Below, one piece after another: positions 63,176 to 64,000 of a stretch of DNA of 64,000 bases. The stretch spans positions 1 through 64,000 of the forward strand of contig JAFRGD010000016.1 in the NCBI GenBank assembly GCA_017433975.1, given 5' to 3'. The notes beneath the pieces were generated by a model. That model did no database searches, was not told where the DNA came from, and saw only the letters and a program-made list of their open reading frames with translations. The position numbers and the translations under genes were made by a program. How positions within the stretch are numbered: the stretch's first letter is position 1; each line of letters opens with the position of its first letter. The DNA comes from Mogibacterium sp. Lineage in GTDB: Bacteria; Bacillota; Clostridia; Peptostreptococcales; Anaerovoracaceae.

Positions 63176-64000
63176 GACTTTTTACATCGACACCCTCGGG
63201 TGCGCAAAGAATGATTACGACTCCGAAGTCCTCGCGAGCGGCCTGGTTTCGCTCGGCTGCGTGCCGGTGTCCGGCCCGGAGGACGCGGACATTCTGATCG
63301 TCAATACATGTGGCTTTATCGAGTCGGCCAAGGTCGAATCGATAGAGCACATCTTTTCTATGGCCGAATACAAGGGGCAGCACAAGAAACTGGTCGTGAC
63401 CGGCTGCCTGTCACAGCGGTACCACGAGGAACTCGTTAAGGAAATTCCGGAGGTGGACCTCTTTGCCGGCGTCAACGATTACGAGGCGCTGCCGGCGCTG
63501 CTGGTGGCGGACGAGGCTGCTGTGGACTGCGTCACCGGGGAGCCGGAGGACGTGCTGCCGTACCGCAACCGTCTCATGCCGGAGGGTGTGCACACCTCTA
63601 TCCTCAAAATCGCCGAGGGCTGCGATAATTACTGCACGTTTTGCATCATCCCGAAGATTCGCGGCAAATACCGCAGCAAACGGATGGAGGACGTGCTCCG
63701 CGAGGCGGAGTTCATGGCCTCACAGGGTGTCCGGGAACTCGTGTTGATCGCACAGGACACATCGTGCTACGGGATCGATCTCTATGGCGAATACAAATTG
63801 CCGGAGCTCCTGCACAGATTAAACGAAGTCGACGGAATCGAGTGGATCCGCCTGATGTACGTGTATGATAACGCAATCACGGATGAACTGATCGACGCGA
63901 TTGCTGAATGTGACAAGGTTTGCAACTATATCGACATGCCGATCCAGCACATCTCAGACCACGTACTGCGGCTAATGGGACGTCGGTCCACCAAGGCGTC
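63168..64000 (+). CDS. rimO: Ribosomal protein S12 methylthiotransferase RimO (partial, runs off the window)
   Basis: RimO adds a methylthio group to an Asp of ribosomal protein S12. The first 277 codons are in the window. They show the MTTase N-terminal domain (DTLGCAKNDYDSE, NTCGF, VVTGCLSQRY) and the radical SAM cluster motif as CDNYCTFC, giving the two expected iron-sulfur sites. The ATG lies inside the end of ftsK. The C-terminal part, including the TRAM domain, is beyond the window. Confidence 0.95.
   Translation, partial: MPKTFYIDTLGCAKNDYDSEVLASGLVSLGCVPVSGPEDADILIVNTCGFIESAKVESIEHIFSMAEYKGQHKKLVVTGCLSQRYHEELVKEIPEVDLFAGVNDYEALPALLVADEAAVDCVTGEPEDVLPYRNRLMPEGVHTSILKIAEGCDNYCTFCIIPKIRGKYRSKRMEDVLREAEFMASQGVRELVLIAQDTSCYGIDLYGEYKLPELLHRLNEVDGIEWIRLMYVYDNAITDELIDAIAECDKVCNYIDMPIQHISDHVLRLMGRRSTKA

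Overview
The window reads as a chromosomal segment of a Gram-positive anaerobe of the class Clostridia. The order def-fmt-rsmB-prpC-prkC-rsgA-rpe, the pair argR-recN, ruvC-ruvA-ruvB-queA-tgt, and rpmB-(Asp23-like)-recG-rsmD-coaD are Firmicute arrangements. The aspartate--ammonia ligase, the PASTA kinase, and the many GGAGG ribosome binding sites with TTG or GTG starts fit the same picture. Housekeeping genes are visibly GC-rich at third codon positions; I did not compute a GC value. The species cannot be named from the sequence alone.

Layout. (1) 54-994: ten tRNA genes (Gln, Lys, Ser, Ser, Trp, Pro, Pro, Met/Ile2, Phe, Phe), all with encoded CCA, closed by a terminator. (2) 1238-3901: a secreted SH3-repeat cell-wall hydrolase with a long acidic insert. 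(3) 3947-19663: a radical SAM gene (minus strand), then queH, asnA, priA, def, fmt, a YugP-type peptidase, rsmB, prpC, prkC, rsgA, rpe, comEC and holA. They cover primosome restart, N-terminal protein maturation, rRNA methylation, cell-wall-sensing phosphorylation, ribosome assembly and DNA uptake. (4) 19646-21738 (minus): recN and argR, with a probable autoregulatory ARG box. (5) 21881-27676: ruvCAB, queA, tgt and an rRNA uracil methyltransferase, mostly joined by 1-4 base overlaps.

(6) 27676-about 33950: an AT-richer accessory block, starting on the last base of the preceding stop codon. It holds a PD-(D/E)XK-like protein, a DnaQ-BRCT gene broken by an in-frame TAG, a DUF3795-like protein, an MFS transporter, and an unfamiliar three-gene cassette with a P-loop protein. 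(7) 33955-45856: a long co-oriented series of single-function genes. These are an esterase, a GNAT-kinase fusion, a GNAT, a Gfo/Idh oxidoreductase, an ABC exporter with an XRE-AbrB regulator behind a promoter with four tandem 9-mers, small proteins, a GH5 enzyme, kynureninase and an FAD protein. (8) 45924-53455 (minus): two adjacent class A penicillin-binding protein paralogs and a pyridoxamine kinase. (9) 53627-64000: rpmB, Asp23-like, recG, rsmD, coaD, a coiled-coil protein, tmcAL, rpmF, uppP, ftsK and the start of rimO.

Queuosine salvage or late synthesis (queH, queA, tgt) and cell-wall synthesis and control (prkC/prpC, two PBPs, uppP, the wall hydrolase, ftsK) recur across the window. No CRISPR array, transposase, integrase or rRNA gene was seen. 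No stretch over 300 bases lacks a gene; the longest gap (995-1237) holds two terminator hairpins and a weak promoter.
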